This document shows positions 36,816-49,582 of a stretch of 64,000 nt of DNA, in pieces. Under the pieces are notes generated by a model, which made no database searches, was not told the origin of the DNA, and saw only the letters and a program-made list of their open reading frames with translations. Position 1 is the stretch's first letter, and every line of letters begins with the position of its first letter. The DNA comes from Triops longicaudatus. Taxonomy: Eukaryota; Arthropoda; Branchiopoda; Notostraca; Triopsidae. Where the stretch lies: NCBI GenBank assembly GCA_022885665.1, contig JAGQDJ010000077.1, positions 496,001 through 560,000 of the forward strand, read 5' to 3'. The translations under genes were made by a program, and so were the position numbers.

Positions 36816-39800
36816 TTATTTTATAATTGAATTATACCAAACGGGTGGCCACCGGTGCCTCGCCAGATAAGCTTGGTTTTCGCTGTGCATAGCTTTGAGA
36901 AGCTTGGGTGCTTTGCGGCAAATGGTATTGTAATTCGATGCCAAGTACGTCAGACACCAGTCCGCTAACTGATCTGCATTGTGGATCTGCGAAAATAACA
37001 TAATGCAATAATATTGTGGATCTGCAATAATATCATAATGCAAGCGTTGAATACGTAACCTGGTATTTTAAAATTAATTTTGTCTACTATAAAAGAAGAA
37101 ATGCATTTCTTGCGAAACCAGGTTTCAAAGGAAATTGAGAAATATAAAGTACGGTTAGGATTAAGAAAAAATACATAAATAGAAAAGCCGTAAAATAAGT
37201 AACTTGCATTATTTAGAAATTACCAAATGTTTCGAAATCAATTCGAAGTTTTTATTCATGTATGAATATTTAAAGAGTATGTGCTCCCAAATTTATAACA
37301 ATCGAAAAAATCTAACTTGGAAGGTTTCTATAAGCAATGTTTACGAAAGATAAATTGCTCGTACAATATGAAGTGTCAGAAGTGGACTAGATTTTATTTC
37401 TTTATTTTTTATGTGTTTTTATTAACTTGACAAGGCTCGACGAGATTGATGCATTCCAGCATGACGTCACCGCCGAGTTCACAGATTCGTTGCATCTCTT
37501 GAACTACTTGACTTTCCACAAGTTGGACTAATCGCGGGAGGCAAAGTCGATTAGCGAGCTCGATGAGGGGGAGGCAGGTGCTGGGTTGGAGGCTAACCGG
37601 AACCCCATCCGTGTACAAGTAATGCAGCAGCTGACGGAAGGTATCTGTTTTCACGCCCGGAAATTCTACCTGAACAAATTTTAGGGAGATGTTAACTATG
37701 CGACATAAAAACGTGCCCTCTCCAACCTTTTCTCTTTTTGTGTCAACGTGTCTCGAATTCAAAAGCATTTCCTAGAGTAGAAACGAACTCAAGAGATAGA
37801 AAGATGGAAATTGGGGAAACAGTGAAGCAAAATGAGACAAGAAGATTAGGATGCTAGAAACGGATTTGGACTATAAGTATGATTTCACGAACACTTTCTT
37901 TGCCTCGCCAAGCGAGAGAAAAAGACAGCGGAAAATATTTGATAGAATTTTTGAAACAAGTAGGGAAATTGTACATTCCTGGAAAGCAGGCACGTTACAG
38001 TGGACACAGAAAGAAAGTAGAGATTTGTGAATGAAAAAAGGTACAAGAAATAGCATGAAAAGCTTTGAGGTAATGTGTTCGCGCATTTTAGTTAGTTGTT
38101 TTTTTAGGAAATTGGAGTACGCACTCATGAGGACGCATTTTAATCAGTCGCACGTAAATATCCAAATGAGCAAAGGATCTTACGACTTTGGCTGAACTTT
38201 CGCGAAAGTCGCCAGAAAACATGGCATTGAGAACGTCACACCTGGCCATAACCATTGCTCTGTGGGCTGGGCACGTGCCGTCGTCCAGGAGGAAACGGAC
38301 ATCTGCGTACATACACTGGGATAGGCATCCGTCTAGTAACCGACGTTTAACGGCCTATCAAATAAATAAAACATACTAAGCCTAAAACAAATTCTTGGTG
38401 TGTTTTTATGTCCTTCCTGACACCCTTTATTGTTACATACTAGTATGTTTAATTTAGTGGCTTTTGCCTTGTTACCTCTTATTTTAGTTGTTTTAATAAA
38501 TGCGAGAAAAAACGAATTAAGTTTAGCTAATTAACGTCATTTTATTTGTAATTAATTAGACACAGCAGGTCCTTTTCGGTAAGTTTGGAGTCACTGCGTA
38601 TAACTATTTTTGTTCTTACCTGTCTATACTGGTGACGAAGATCGTTGTTCAGAAATTCTTCACGGCTCTGGATATTTGCCGTGAAAGCAAGTAATTCTGG
38701 TAACTCGAGAAACTCAGCTGCTTGGCGCAGTTCCTGTAAAAAGCGAGTGTTGGAAAGCACAGTTTAGTTCAGTTATGATCAAACGGCTTCTCTTGGCTTG
38801 TTAGCTTAGAAAAACTAGACAGGAAAGGAAATTGAGCTCACCAGTAGTGTTCCCACAGGCACAGACTTGAAATATGGGTTATTTTAGGAAGGAATGGCAA
38901 TGACATTGGAAAAGCATTGGCAAGGCGAAGGACTTTTTTTTATTGTTACCTGCAACGAACAGTAGCGCGTGTCGATGTTTCCAGTGTATACAAATTTGAG
39001 GCACTGACGCATGGCATTGGGCGAAACTAGCTTCGATAAACGAACAACCATTTGCTGAGATACGCAAGGTTTCCCTCGGTGATCCAAACCTTCACACTAG
39101 CGAAAAAGTTACCAATAAACATCAGTTCAGTTATTTAATGTACGGTAAAATCCTTTACATTGACCATCCTGGTAACAAAAAGTCCGATATACCCAATGTT
39201 CGTCATACTAATTGCCTTTCTACATGTTCTGTAACTTCACATCAAAATCCCTCTATGAAAGCCGACAGTTCGTTCCATAAGCGCTCGTTATAACGAAATT
39301 CTACTGTATTTTTTCTACGATTATTTAAATTTGTTCGCGAAAAAGATTACGTACTTGAATTCTAGATTCGGTTAAATTTATGTTATTAATCGAGTTAAAT
39401 ATAAATAACGATAAATAGTTTTAGAAGCTTTTGAGTTTATTAAAACGTTACATTGAAACAAAGAAGAAAAGAAAAAAAAGAGCTTCTCGTACTTGTTCGA
39501 TGCTGACCGATTCCACAGCGGGATGAGAAAGGATTTTGGAGTAGTTGGTTTTGCTATGATGGTCCGGGTTGGAATTCGAAGACGAGGGAGAAGGAGTAAC
39601 GTTTTCCCAGAGAGCAACTGCGATGTGACAACTGAATCGCCGTTTCCACATATCTTTATTGGTATCTCTGAGGCGAGGTAATCTGGGTCCTTGACTTGAC
39701 GCTTCAACTTGGATCAAACACTCGGTATCTTCATTGAAGTTTCCAACGTTGGACTCACCGAACGTACTCATTTGAATAAGCTCCTACAGATTGAAATAAT

Positions 39801-42685
39801 TTCAATATTACTGCAGAGAAACTTTGGGCTCGGACAGACACTTTTACTTCAAAGAAAGTTGACGTTTCGAACGTTGCAACATAATTAAAAAACAAGCCGG
39901 AGAACTTCTATTTCCTACAGTAGACCATTGTGTATTTACTTTTTCATAAGAACCAACATAGGTTTTCGACTGCTCCTGGTGAAATTTACCCCTTATTTAT
40001 TATTTTATTATTTTTTTTGCTGTAAAACGCTTTTATCCTCTGAATTAAAATCAAGATCTTGTTTTCTAATAATTTCTATCTTTCATTTTTAAATAGGGTC
40101 AATTAAAAAGATTTAACGACTATATCCGTTACGTGAAATCGTGACATTGTAGAATCGTTTGCGAATCTTGTGATTACCCGGGTAAACTCAGCAAATGTTC
40201 CATTTCCTGTTTAACTACTGGTTTCCTTGACGGAATTTCCAGAACATCGCAGCTGGATGTCTTTGTACATAGTATATGACAAAATGGTTCTACTGTACTG
40301 GTATTGGATGCAATAAAATGCTATTACTAACGTACTATGGACGATTCGCTAGAAGAACGCGTTCCCATTTCTGCGGAAGCGGGTTCGACCTCCAAAAGTC
40401 GATGGAGTGAAGGTGCAGCGGCTGCTAACCAAAATTTGTGGGCCGAGAAGCCAACGCTGCCCGTGACGAAGATGACATCGGTGAAAGCTTGCCTTGAGTA
40501 AAGGTTTTGTAAGTGGTCGTTCAGGCTGCTCACGGAGACGTAGACTTCCGCGGCACGGGGTTTGGGCGGACAGAACGGAGCTTGGAGAATGGGACGTTGG
40601 ACGCGTTTTAAGCCAGCGACCCAAAAGCGTTGTTGTTTCCGGGCCACAAGAGCTGCGCGAATAACGTTCTCGAAAACGGCCGTCACGCCGTAATAGGTTA
40701 GAACACTCGTCTCGAAATAAGGAACGTCCAAATCGTGGGCTAAGGCTCTGGCTTGGTCCGGCATGACAATGTCGCATTCCCTGGTGGGTCTGTTCAATGA
40801 CGGGTGCATAAATCAAGCGAAAAGAAACAGAAATACAGGAAATGGTGGAGAAAATTCTTTGATCGATAAAGCAATTTGTTCATAATGCCTTAAGAAGTAA
40901 TAGGACACGTTGCAAGAAACGTGACTAAACCAGGTGAATTTTATAGAATGTGTAATGCTAGGAAACGGCCTACTCTTCCCTGGGGCGTTGAACCTCTTTC
41001 ATCTTATATTTCATAGCTCCTGAAAGGGCAAACGAAGGGCTTTGGCTCCAAAAACGGAAAAATGAAGAAATCGAAACCATGACCTTGACAGCGAAACAGA
41101 AACAAAAACTCTTGTTCTAACTTCGTATATATAACAACAGAAAAGTTTATTTTACCCAAACCATGAAATTCCTTAAAAATTCCGTATTATTTATTATTTA
41201 TTTATTTTACGTATTATATTCCGTAAAATTCCTGGCAATTCGTTAACAAAGAAGGAAGGGGACAGCTAGAGAAGGAATAGTAGAACTAAAAAATTTATTT
41301 TTATTTACTGATTCAAATTTTAGGATTGTTTTTATTTTAAATTCAAAGCTTTCTAGTTTAATTTCCTAAAAAAAATCTATTGGGGTATTATCTTTGTATT
41401 AAAAAGCCATGTTGTCTCTTTTTAGGTGCGCATTATCGTCAGCAGGTTATTTTAGGGAGGTGGTAAAGTGATCCCTTACTTACGACGTGTTATCAGATAA
41501 AAGATGGTTTGTGACATTTAATAGCTACCGTTGTCTGTCAGCTTACCGTACAAAGGGGCTCCGGTCTTTGAAGTACGAGAGGTACGTCTCATCGCGGTAC
41601 ATGTATCGCAGGTCATTTTTACAGCCCACTAGTACGACAGGAGTATTAGGGCAAAACCGGCGTATTTCTGGTATCCACATGGCTTTGCAGTTACGTAATG
41701 ATACCGGGTTCCCGACCGAAAAGCAAAGCAAAACGACGTCCGACCTGGGATGAAGCAAGTATATTATGTTAGCTTAAAGTGCAATAAAAGATGTCACTCC
41801 AAAGAGAAAACTAACATAGACGACATGAGGAGTCATAAAGCGACTCAACCATACGTTTTGATAATAAAGAACGATCAGTGAAGAAGTCTCTCGTTCGTTC
41901 GCTTGTTGGCTTGAACCAAAAAGCAAACCATATCCGCACAAAAGGTTTTTCATCTTTGGCACGGATCCAAGAAATGACGTCAAGAGAAGGAGATCAATAC
42001 ATTGTATTCTCTCTCATGGTTCATGAAGCGCGTATACCAGAAATGAAAATTGAACCAAAGTCTGAAATTCGTCTGGGAGCTAAAAAATGTCTTATTGCCA
42101 TACACCTTCCTTCCTTTGAGTACCTTTTTTCATTTACGGGAATTGTACACACGAAAAAAATGACAATCGGGAGTGTTAAGTTTTCTATTAGACACTTCAA
42201 GGATGATAAAAATGCATTGTTTTGGTCCGTGTAGCTCACCTGCCGTAAGCGAAACGACGATCTTTCTCGTGATCCCCGAATGTGTCCCAAAGGCGTAAGG
42301 AGACACTGACTCCGTCAACGACTTCCCATGAACGCTCTAGTACCTGTGGAGAAAGGTAGATAGAAGAATATAAAACCAGGTTAAGAAGGTGAAAAGTGAT
42401 ACGGGGAAATGAGAAGGAAACCCCAAAGTTTTCGGTGAAACCTTTTTGGGTATTTTCACAACAATCAACTAAAAAGCGGGAATCACTTACATCTTTGTAG
42501 ATGCGATACTGATCAATGGCCCAGACGGTAGGCACATGTGTGGAGAGTAATTGTCCTAGTGACACTTGCTTGTTACAAGCCCGGGCGCAGATGAGACGCG
42601 TTTTCCCCACGGCCGTGTCGCCGACCACCACACATTTAACCAGCTCCTGATGAGGTTGTTCGTTATCCATGACCCATTCAGACAT
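36816..42685 (-). CDS. RhoBTB: RhoBTB, atypical Rho GTPase with two BTB domains
   Basis: RhoBTB proteins are adaptors for Cullin-3 ubiquitin ligases with a GTPase-like N-terminus. Ten exons in gene order: 42685-42491, 42343-42240, 41744-41547, 40789-40336, 39783-39493, 39096-38950, 38733-38620, 38315-38184, 37669-37427, 36986-36816. They give 682 aa (vertebrate forms about 700-730). P-loop GDTAVGKT is at 22-29. The family's HVPTVWAIDQYR switch region follows. G3 is DTFGD (85-89), not the Ras-type DxxG, as usual for RhoBTB. G4 is CKND (141-144). BTB1 (about 265-460) is split by a Ser/Asn-rich insert; BTB2 spans about 500-600. The C-terminal family block ends RHRWPPVWY, after which only five residues follow, shorter than in vertebrates, with no prenylation box. 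Met6 is an alternative start. Donors GTACGT, GTACGA and GTTAAT are weak but are supported by phase and homology. Confidence 0.95.
36981..37043 (-). repeat. 35-base tandem duplication carrying the RhoBTB exon 10 acceptor
   Basis: Two copies, offset by exactly 35 bases, each contain CATTATG, a T-rich tract, GCAG and the exon start ATCCACAAT. The downstream acceptor (exon from 36986) restores the family reading frame IHNADQLADW. The upstream copy (exon from 37021) would shift the frame and reach a stop after 18 codons. Confidence 0.85.
39136..39309. mobile_element. MITE copy inside RhoBTB intron 5
   Basis: The right terminus GCTCGTTATAACGAAATTCT followed by ACTGTA is the best-preserved end of this family in the window. 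The left end (TACGGTAAAATCC) is degraded. Non-coding, within the intron between exons 5 and 6. Confidence 0.6.
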
Positions 42686-43140
42686 GATCCATGTGCGCGT
42701 TAACTACTTGCGGGAGAGCTAATTGCAAAATACTTCCAGCCAACCCCAAGAAATTGCCAACTGCGTATGGAAATAAAAGGAGAGAAAAGTTCAGAAATTT
42801 AACAATGTTGAATACTAGAGAGAGACACAAAGTTTTCAAATGTAAACGAGGACTTTCCTTCGCAATACGTGTTCTGAACTTAGTCTGCTTAACAAAGCGA
42901 AATTAGAGCAACTTCCGGCATGTCACTCTGTTGCCGCGGCAGTGCAAAGTTTCTGGCCCTGAAATCATTTGCTTAATACCCGGAGAAGCGAAAGTCTAGC
43001 ATCGTCCAACTCAGATTGTGCTACAAATTAAATCGTGTGTTGTGAGCTGAAACCGTTGAAGTTACTCAAGCGACTGTGGACAGTTTTACCAAGTTAGCAT
43101 AATTTCTAAGATTTCCTCACAAATTTATGAGAGGAAAAAA

Positions 43141-43280
43141 GATATAAAAAATCACTTTATCCAAAGTTCGCTACATCAGACGCTTTTTTATACATTTACA
43201 TCAATCGGCACATTAAAATCTGTCTTTCCGTAGCTGCTAATTAGTTATAAAGGTGTTGTTTTTAACGAGAATCTACTTTT
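43141..43280. mobile_element. MITE copy (TTATAACGA family)
   Basis: The block CCAAAGTTCGCTACATCAGA, CGCTTTTTTATACATTTACAT, CAATCGG is shared with the copy at 60.1 kb. The right end is TTTAACGAGAATCTACTTT. Non-coding. Confidence 0.55.
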
Positions 43281-44744
43281 ATCTCAGAAGCCACTATCAA
43301 ATAAAGAGGACCGTAAAATCCTCCACCTTTTAGTTAGTCACGAAAAACTATGCAATCGCACACTGGGATCTGACAAATGATTACTCCCTATGCTATTTCA
43401 CGAGCAAGTGCCAAAAAACGCTGGCTCTTTGACGTTTTCGTATCGAAGCTTGATTCCGTCCGTTGCGCCACCTTTCTTGTACTTTGTCGAACTCCCACTG
43501 CGAAAAAATCCCCAAAGCGTGTTAAACTTTGCACTCTTGACGATCAAAGAGTAATTCTTTTTTTCTTAAGTTTTTAATCTCGTGTTCCATATTTATTAAC
43601 ATTACGTAATCTCAACGAAGAAAAAAGTCCAGTTTATATTTGAAGCGTCTAATTAGTCGAGAAGAAGCCAAGGTTTCTCCCTCGTTTGGGAACGGCTCCA
43701 GTTTATGACAAAGTTGAAAACTCGTAGCCAGGGCTCCGTGTTTGTAAACGGAGCGAAAGTGGAGGAAAAATGGAAAATAAAAGTTGGAGGACCGAGTAAG
43801 AGATAATAAACTAATAATCTCGCAACTCTTTGAGCTCAAGAATTCCTCTGTTGTGCTTACCTAAGCGTTAAGCGAAGCATCTTGAAACGTGGGTAACAAA
43901 AGCAAGCTATCCCTCCGCCTTGGTGTGGTAATTTCTCATGTCTTACGGGGATGGTTCCATTAAAGAAGCTCCGCCCCTTGTTCTCACCCCAAGAAAAAAA
44001 AAATGCGCTTACCCCTCGTTTGCGAAGCCGCATAGCGAAGCTTTTGGCTCGCTGTTACCCAAGATTCAAGACACTCCAAAAGAATTGGTGGGAACTCTCC
44101 TTCTTTTTGCTCCTTTCGGGCTCAATTCAAAAACGACGCGTCGAGCTTACGACACACACTAGTCCGACAATAAAAGGGACTCGCAATCGCAAATGTGCGT
44201 CGAGGATGCCAGCCTCCTCGAGACATGACCCTACAAGGATACGTAATTCGCACTTTGAAGGACGTTTTCTTTCGTTGTCTTCTAATTCTGTAAGAATTGC
44301 TCCAAAGCCCCGGAAATTCACAATGAACCACTACACACACACTCCAAACTCTTTTCTCTCTTTGGTGAATCAATAAAGGAGACCGTCAAAGTGCGAGAAA
44401 ACTTTAATGATGTCCTTCAAGGTGCCGTAAAAATGAACGAACAAGTACTGCTTAGAAAACACCAGACTTCGTATGACAGCTGTGTTTGACCTGCACTGAA
44501 CTAAACTGCCAAATATTTCACGAAAAATTTGCTCGGGAATCAAAAGCAGAGAGACTGTATCCAGAATGAGTCTGACTGGTTCAACCAACTTGACTGGCGT
44601 TGCCTTTTATGCAACGGAATCCAAGACCAAAGATTGCCAGTCCCACTCTTGCACCTACGTACCGCAACTTCTCAGAGTTCCGGATCTGCCTCTCTTTGAC
44701 TTAAACAGCCCACACGGGCCTATTCTTTTTTTTTTTTTTTTTCT

Positions 44745-45239
44745 TTGGAAACAAAGACCAGTGGGAGGGTCAAATGTGGAAAAGAAGTCGACGGGGGAGA
44801 AAAGGGTGACTTGGTCATTTTCTTTGTTGATCTAAAATATTTTCTCCCTCCGTATTGGTTTAGGGTCTATCTGCGGATACGCACGTCAGCCAAATTTCCG
44901 CTTCCTCTGTCCCCTTTTGTATTTAAGTTTTTTTTTATTGAACATGAGCAAAGCCTGATTAGAAAATGTGTCCCGTTCCATAGATACCTTGCTGTACATA
45001 GCAGAAAAGTAAACTTTCTGTATCGGAATTCCTCAATGCGAACGATAAAACGTGTCTCGATTTCGGCGAACGAGCTGAGTCACGGACCCACTAGTCACGT
45101 GAGCTTGAGTTTTGTATATCGACCTCGCCGAAGGTTTGCTTTTAGTTCCTTGAACTTGGTACGTATTATTAATAGAATTGCTTTGTTGACAATTATCTGT
45201 AAACACGGTGTCGAAATTCTTAAGAAGAATATAGCGTGA
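44745..45239 (+). CDS. Unassigned 164-codon open frame
   Basis: This is the longest open frame in the window without a homologue that I recognise. It begins right after a T tract, has a Lys/Gly-rich start, a hydrophobic Phe-rich middle and a basic C-terminal half. I see no domain, signal peptide or flanking splice sites. For DNA of this composition a rough count of stop codons suggests a frame this long would arise by chance in a fraction of windows this size, so it is only mildly unusual. Most likely not a gene. Confidence 0.12.
   Translation: METKTSGRVKCGKEVDGGEKGDLVIFFVDLKYFLPPYWFRVYLRIRTSAKFPLPLSPFVFKFFFIEHEQSLIRKCVPFHRYLAVHSRKVNFLYRNSSMRTIKRVSISANELSHGPTSHVSLSFVYRPRRRFAFSSLNLVRIINRIALLTIICKHGVEILKKNIA
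45095..45102. promoter_or_regulatory. Palindromic E-box TCACGTGA
   Basis: GTCACGTGAG in context is one base from the CLEAR motif. Lies in the less AT-rich segment of the divergent region. Confidence 0.3.
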
Positions 45240-47734
45240 AAACGGTTTGAGAATTCGAAAGAAAGTTTTTGCTTGCTTGCTTTTATGTTGATGCTTTTCC
45301 TTTGCTTTTTTTAAGCCAAAAAATATAAGAAAGGAACTTGCTCAGCGCGTGAAGTTTGCTTAATTGGAAAAACAGGGGATCTTAAGACATGAAATCTTGT
45401 AGGTCATTGGAGTCAAGATATTTTAATTGTGCTCAAGATCAGGACTGTTCGTGTGTAGTGGCTCAGTTATTTTTCCAAACACCTGAGTTAAGTCACGTTG
45501 TCCGTTTTTTGAACCAAAAAGGCATTCAAAGGAAGAACGCCCGTAAGCAATGGGGCAATACCCTTAATCTTTTTTTAGTTGGTGGGAACTTCTGGCGTTA
45601 CGTCATTTTTTGTAACGAACAGCTGAGTGAATGCAAGTTCCTTTCTTTGTGCGCAATTTCGGCAAGTTTCAAGTGTTAACTCTAGTTCCGTCATGGTCCT
45701 TGTTCACTGAAGTCATTATTCGGCGAAAATGGTTTTAACGAGGGTTGAGAGAGTTCACAAGACAGGAGCATGAAGGATAACGGCGCGTCGTTGTAGCGTG
45801 TTAGACTGTAACTCGTCCGACTAGCTCCTTTTGTTTCGCGTTATGATTGCGGAATTCTGCCTCTCTTCTTGAAATCTGATTTGGTTCTGGCACTTGGCCC
45901 GGACTTAAAGCCCTTGTATGACCGGCGAAGCGAACGGATCGCATTGTGCTGCATGATAACAAGTCGACGCTAGAGCTCCCCAGAAAGAGATTAGTTTGCT
46001 AATATAGATTAATGTACGTGAGATGTGGTGCCGGGGTTAATAATGACATTAGTTTCATACAGGGTTTAATGCTAAATGAGATTGGAATATTCTGTTGGAT
46101 TACTGGAATATTGCTTTGACACGCTAAGCCTCTTTATGCACTTTTTGTTGCATTATGGCTCTTGCTTAATGGGAATAACGTATTGATGTAGCACGTTACA
46201 GCACATTGCGGTATATCACGTGGCGGTGAGCAAAGTGATGTCATATCCTTGCAGTAACAGAACGACACTAATTGTCATGGAAATTGCCATCTGTTGAACA
46301 ACAGAGCGCTTTTCCGGATTGAAACCACTTTGCAATGCTTCTCAGACTCGGGTGAATTACCCATAATTGGGTAAAAGTGTTTTCCGTAATGACACACTGC
46401 GACGTTGAATGCTTCCTGTGCAGATAGGGGTTTCTCTAAATTAGGTATTAAACCTGCTTAATTAGTTTTTTTTTTACAATATAGCACCAAAAGAAGTATT
46501 GATCATTTCATACCTTCATTTAAGATTTTAAATAAGTATATTTTTGGTGTACAAATAGTATTAATCTTATTAATTTTTTGTATTTATGAATAAAATTGAT
46601 TTTTTACTTTCTAATTTACGAACACAGTCTTAAAAGCTTATAAAGCAGACTTGTATTTCTGGTGAAGTGTCCTGTCTGGAAGTTCGAAAAATCATTAATA
46701 GATTCAGGTGTGATCGGGTTAAAGTCACGAAAAATGTGCCAACAGAATGCAAAAGTCAACGAAAATGTTTGCTAACGTAACAAATGATCCTATGCTAATG
46801 ACGAAGCAAACAGCGAAACCGATCACGGCTGTCTTTTCGGGGCATCACGCCAACTAAAAATGCTAATGGCTTTGCCCTAGCGTCGCCAAAATCTTTCTGG
46901 GGTACTAATGTCTCTTCCGCCATAATTTTTAATTGTTTTACCGTACACGGGTATCACAAGCATGTAAAATACGTGCAAAACTGCTTATACTGCATTGTGT
47001 CTCGAATACACGCTTGCGCTGTGTGCAAATATAATTATCTTCCTTAGTCGGCCTCAAGAATTTATGGTTAAGAATCACGTAAGCTTGCGAGGAATTTCCT
47101 TTTCGGTTTTTATGCAAGGAGGGTTTTTGCACATGCCATTGAACGGAGGGAAAACTCCCTGCTCGGTTTCGCAGCGATATCCTGATTAAAAACCTTAGAC
47201 AAGCTTCACTGCAAGTTTGAGCGTTGCTCGTAAGCACATAAAAATAAAGCTATTGGGAAGGTGAAAGTGTGAAAAACTGCATAAATTATATACTTGCTGG
47301 CAAAGACTTGAATCGTGTATTTTTCGTGAAACACCGCCAAATGGCACGCACTTAAAACGTTGCAGGTATTAACTCGTACTGCGAAGTGTAAAAGAAAGGA
47401 CAAGAACCTTGGATAGGCGGAAATGCGCAAAAAGTAGTTTACATTGAACCTTGGGCCAAGTTGTGTTGCGTTATTAACCCATTGTTTGGCTGTTTTTGTC
47501 GGTTTTATACGTTTGACCATGTAAAGAAGCTGTGCTGGGGATTATTAAAACATCAAAACATGTCGGAGGCTCGCCCTTATTAGAACTCGGACCTTGACTG
47601 ATAAGAATGGCACATGACATCCGAAATCTTTGTCTGCAGTTTTCTGCATCAATTTGCTGGTATGTAACCTTGCATTCCTACGAACAAGATCGTAACGCCC
47701 ACAAGTGGGGATGTTGCCGTCACCACTCCCTACA

Positions 47735-47735
<1 letters not shown>

Positions 47736-47763
<28 letters not shown>
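47736..47763. repeat. Poly(T) tract, 28 bases
   Basis: Uninterrupted T run; simple repeat, or the tail of a minus-strand retroposon whose body was not recognised. Confidence 0.9.
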
Positions 47764-47768
<5 letters not shown>

Positions 47769-49336
47769 TCGCAAAGTAACCCTAATAATGAGCCAGTTTT
47801 TCTACCATGTATCTAGGTGCAGCCTGGTCACATTTTTAATTAACATATCGCCGCAGAAGTTCTTCCTTTTTTACTTAATTAATTTTGACATACGCATGTA
47901 ATTACTTTTTAATAGCCCATTCTAGAGGTAATAGCTTGTATTTCTTAAAAAAAATAACTTTTTAGGAAAATTTTTGGTGAGAGGAAATACGTCCGCGAAC
48001 TGAAGTGTTTTAATTAATCCAATAAACTGAACATTCTAATTATAGATTTTTTATTTGTCGAAAGTTCTATCTCACAGTATTTCTTAGGATTGGGGAATTG
48101 CATGAATTGAAACGTCACTAATGAGTGGGATTTGATGTTAGTCGAGAAAAATGAGGCGCCTGTGCTGTTCTCTTAACTGGAAGGGATCCATATAAGGGTT
48201 ACTACAATAGTGGATGCTTTATGTGTGCTATATTTTCTACTCACTATGGGCATTATTAGTTTCCCTAGGAAATCCAAAATCTTGAAGATTCTATTATCTG
48301 AATTAGAGGCCTTTTATTTATTACATGATTCTTCCGTGCTTCAGCTTGGAATATTAATGTTGTCATGGTTGCAACTCATTAGCTCAGCCATTTGTTTTTT
48401 CTTTCTTTCTGGGTGTATAATATTTCCAAACTTGATTTTCTTGTGTAGTCTAGCAATCAATACATTTTTTTACATTTCCAGTGTGTTTTATTCTCACTAA
48501 ATAAGTATCACCATGTTAGCGGAACATGCGTCAATGGCGAATCTGTCTTATGCTTATAGAGCAGCGTAGATTTATATTGACACTTTTAGTGTATATGTAT
48601 TATAATTAATTTTATTTTAAATACATAATTCTGGTTTCTTATACTTTTAATTTTCTGGATTTTTATAATAATTTATTACTCCATTTATAAAATAGTTTAC
48701 AACATATTTTACAAAATGTTATAACAATTCTTGTATTTTTTAATTGTTATAATGACGTTTTTATTAGTGGTAAAATCATTTGATTAGTTTAAAATTTAAG
48801 CTGTGGTTTAATTGAAATGAATAAATTAATAGGCCTATTTTAATTAAGTTTTAGGCCGTGATTCGTTATCGTAATAAATCCAAGTAAATTCGACTACACG
48901 TCACTACGAATGGCGGAAGTACGGTCGCAAACAATAGAAGCCCATATATCTCCCGGTCCCCTGGCACACAATAAACACTTTTCATGGGAAAAATGTCATA
49001 TATCTAGCTTTATCTTAACAGCTCTTTATTACTACATAGATTTTTTCGTGTTAGTTCAGATTTATCGTATAAACAAACTTATCGTAGTGTGAAGGTTTCG
49101 TACTCCTATAGTTGTGGCTATGTTTCATTACAGTGTGGTATTGAAGCTATCTCCTTATCGGTTAGGCAAAAGAATTAAGAAACCTGATCTTGGCAACTGG
49201 TTAAGTATGTTGTGTGCTGGATTGGGTAAAGTGAAGGCCACGTGGTTTGTTTGCAAGGAGAAAGGAATGCACGAGATTGCAAAGTCCCGTGTCGTCGGCA
49301 CACAATAAAAAAAAGTGCAGCTCTGTCCATTGCCAT

Positions 49337-49344
49337 TGACGTCA
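49337..49344. promoter_or_regulatory. Perfect CRE (TGACGTCA), first of a pair
   Basis: CREB/ATF palindrome, 2.1 kb upstream of the Miro start codon. Confidence 0.35.
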
Positions 49345-49574
49345 TGAAGAAGTCCCTCATCAGCACAAAGTATTCCGATAAAGCAAGCAACGACCTATAA
49401 TCCTCTTGGCAGCGGGTATTCAAATCAAAAAGGACACCCTGAACAAGCATGTGCCTTCGTCAAGAACAAATAGATTGAACGACATGAATGAATGAAAAAC
49501 GCATCTCGAAGTATCCTTCTAACCCCTTCGTCTGAAGGGGTCCTTATGAATGTACAGAACAGTAGTGGATTGGT

Positions 49575-49582
49575 TGACGTCA
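49575..49582. promoter_or_regulatory. Perfect CRE (TGACGTCA), second of a pair
   Basis: Identical site 238 bases from the first. A third, imperfect copy (TGACGTCG) is at 49915-49922. Confidence 0.35.

Noticed and set aside
40150..40302. Possible further MITE copy (TGTAGAATCG near the left, GGTTCTACTGTAC at the right)
   Set aside because: The TTATAACGA portion and the internal block are absent; too short to call.
41878..42234. 118-codon plus-strand frame inside RhoBTB intron 2
   Set aside because: Antisense and intronic with no homology or splice support.
43951..44376. 141-codon plus-strand open frame
   Set aside because: No domain, splice context or recognisable family; open frames also run on the minus strand here. 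About what chance gives for one window of this size.
46226..46236. GTGAGCAAAGT, resembling the start of miR-87
   Set aside because: Only 11 bases match and flanking sequence does not fold into a precursor hairpin.
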